Positions 5,585 through 5,849 of a stretch of 5,849 bases of DNA are shown here, one piece after another (the stretch's first letter is position 1; each line of letters opens with the position of its first letter). This DNA comes from Thermomicrobiales bacterium (GTDB lineage: Bacteria; Chloroflexota; Chloroflexia; Thermomicrobiales; UBA6265). The notes under the pieces are model-generated. The model worked only from the letters and a program-made list of their open reading frames with translations, did not search any database and was not told where the DNA came from. The position numbers and the translations under genes are program-made. The stretch spans positions 1 to 5,849 of the forward strand of contig JAICJJ010000206.1 in the NCBI GenBank assembly GCA_025928535.1. The letters run 5' to 3'.

Positions 5585-5704
5585 TCACGATCCGCCGGCG
5601 GCCGGCCGTGTGCATTGAGCAGCTTCGAAGACGCCAAAGGCCAGGCCGAGGAGCAGCATCGACGGCCAGTCTCGGCCGGCACGGCGGACCGAGTCGCGAC
5701 TCAC
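5585..5704 (-). CDS. Possible small single-pass membrane protein
   Basis: A 39-residue frame starts at GTG 5702-5704 with GGAG (5713-5710 on the minus strand) five bases upstream, and ends at TGA 5585-5587. The product has a basic N-terminal part (SRDSVRRAGRDWPS), a hydrophobic core MLLLGLAFGVFEAA and a short CTRPAAGGS tail. That layout resembles a small membrane peptide or a lipoprotein-like leader. However, the frame is short, is in GC-rich DNA where open frames are common, uses a GTG start, and lies just beyond a terminator-like hairpin on the same strand. No family was recognised. Treat as tentative. Confidence 0.2.
   Translation of the reverse strand: MSRDSVRRAGRDWPSMLLLGLAFGVFEAAQCTRPAAGGS
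5691..5702. repeat. 12-bp perfect palindrome
   Basis: GAGTCGCGACTC is its own reverse complement, with no spacer, so it suits a dimeric DNA-binding protein more than an RNA hairpin. It lies in the gene-free right part of the window and ends at the possible small-protein start. Chance occurrence in DNA of this composition is possible. Confidence 0.35.
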
Positions 5705-5732
5705 CACGGCTCCGCCGTCGAGGAGAGCAAAC

Positions 5733-5770
5733 GACGAACCGCCCGGCGGTGGGATGCCGGGCGGTTCGTC
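5733..5770 (-). terminator. 15-bp terminator-like hairpin, probably minus strand
   Basis: GACGAACCGCCCGGC (5733-5747) and GCCGGGCGGTTCGTC (5756-5770) pair perfectly over an 8-base loop. On the minus strand the stem is followed by GTTTGCTCTCCT, a broken T-rich tail; on the plus strand AGGAAATCG follows, which has no T-tract. The direction is therefore probably leftward, ending a gene that enters from the right edge. The minus-strand TGA at 5769-5771 overlaps the stem base by two bases. Confidence 0.6.
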
Positions 5771-5849
5771 AGGAAATCGACCGGCGCGCGCGGGGCCGGG
5801 TGCGCGGGCCGGTCGCCGGACTGGATGCTACCGAAGGCGGCGGCGCATC
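5769..5849 (-). CDS. Possible C-terminal tail of a gene entering from the right
   Basis: One minus-strand frame is open from the right edge to TGA at 5769-5771 and encodes 26 residues rich in Pro, Ala, Ser and Arg, ending RPRARRSIS. Such tails are common disordered C-termini in high-GC genomes. The best support is position: the stop is directly at the 15-bp terminator-like hairpin. A second minus-strand frame is also open across this piece, so the reading frame is not certain, and no family can be named. Confidence 0.3.
   Translation of the reverse strand, partial: DAPPPSVASSPATGPRTRPRARRSIS

Larger units (their letters stand above)
5504..5732. other. Right-hand gene-poor stretch
   Basis: Between the plus-strand terminator and the minus-strand hairpin I see only the tentative 39-residue frame and the 12-bp palindrome. 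There is no tRNA, repeat array or recognisable protein fragment, and no convincing promoter. Confidence 0.4.

Noticed and set aside
5247..5615. A 122-codon minus-strand frame after the operon
   Set aside because: It runs straight through the 5470-5503 terminator stem, is rich in Arg/Gly/Ser/Ala, and shows no domain or good ribosome site.

Overview
The window is GC-rich throughout, with short intergenic gaps and strong G/C bias at third codon positions. Nothing in it fixes the taxon. A high-GC soil or thermophile-type bacterium, for example from the Chloroflexota/Thermomicrobia side, would fit the gene styles, but this is inference.

Layout, left to right. (1) Bases 1-260 (+) are the C-terminal end of a luciferase-like flavin monooxygenase that runs in from the left edge. 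(2) Facing it, with only 13 bases between the stops, is a complete M20-type Zn-dependent amidohydrolase of the N-carbamoyl-L-amino-acid hydrolase/allantoate amidohydrolase family (274-1506, -). The two stop codons lie opposite each other in one perfect inverted repeat. (3) A divergent gap of about 110 bases separates it from a 298-residue protein of unrecognised family (1618-2514, +). (4) After a 183-base leader comes a two-component operon. It encodes a membrane histidine kinase with an extracellular Cache-like sensor, HAMP, HisKA_3 and HATPase domains (2698-4578, +), then a NarL/FixJ-type response regulator (4575-5210, +). The two genes overlap by ATGA and are probably translationally coupled. 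(5) Bases 5211-5849 hold no convincing complete gene. They contain a 14-bp inverted repeat across the regulator stop, a 9-bp nested hairpin, a canonical rho-independent terminator at 5470-5503 (+), a 12-bp palindrome, and a 15-bp terminator-like hairpin at 5733-5770. That last hairpin probably ends a gene entering from the right on the minus strand.

How the parts work together. The kinase senses a small extracytoplasmic ligand and phosphorylates the regulator on Asp54; the regulator's HTH then controls unknown promoters. The kinase H-box has Pro where HisKA_3 kinases usually carry the phosphatase Gln/His, which is the most testable oddity here. The monooxygenase and amidohydrolase belong to families used in nitrogenous-compound catabolism, but they are convergent and not an operon. 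I see no mobile element, CRISPR array, tRNA or rRNA. I do not see a clearly new multi-gene system. The features most worth follow-up are the kinase variant, the unrecognised 298-residue protein, and stop codons sitting within or touching long hairpins at three gene ends.
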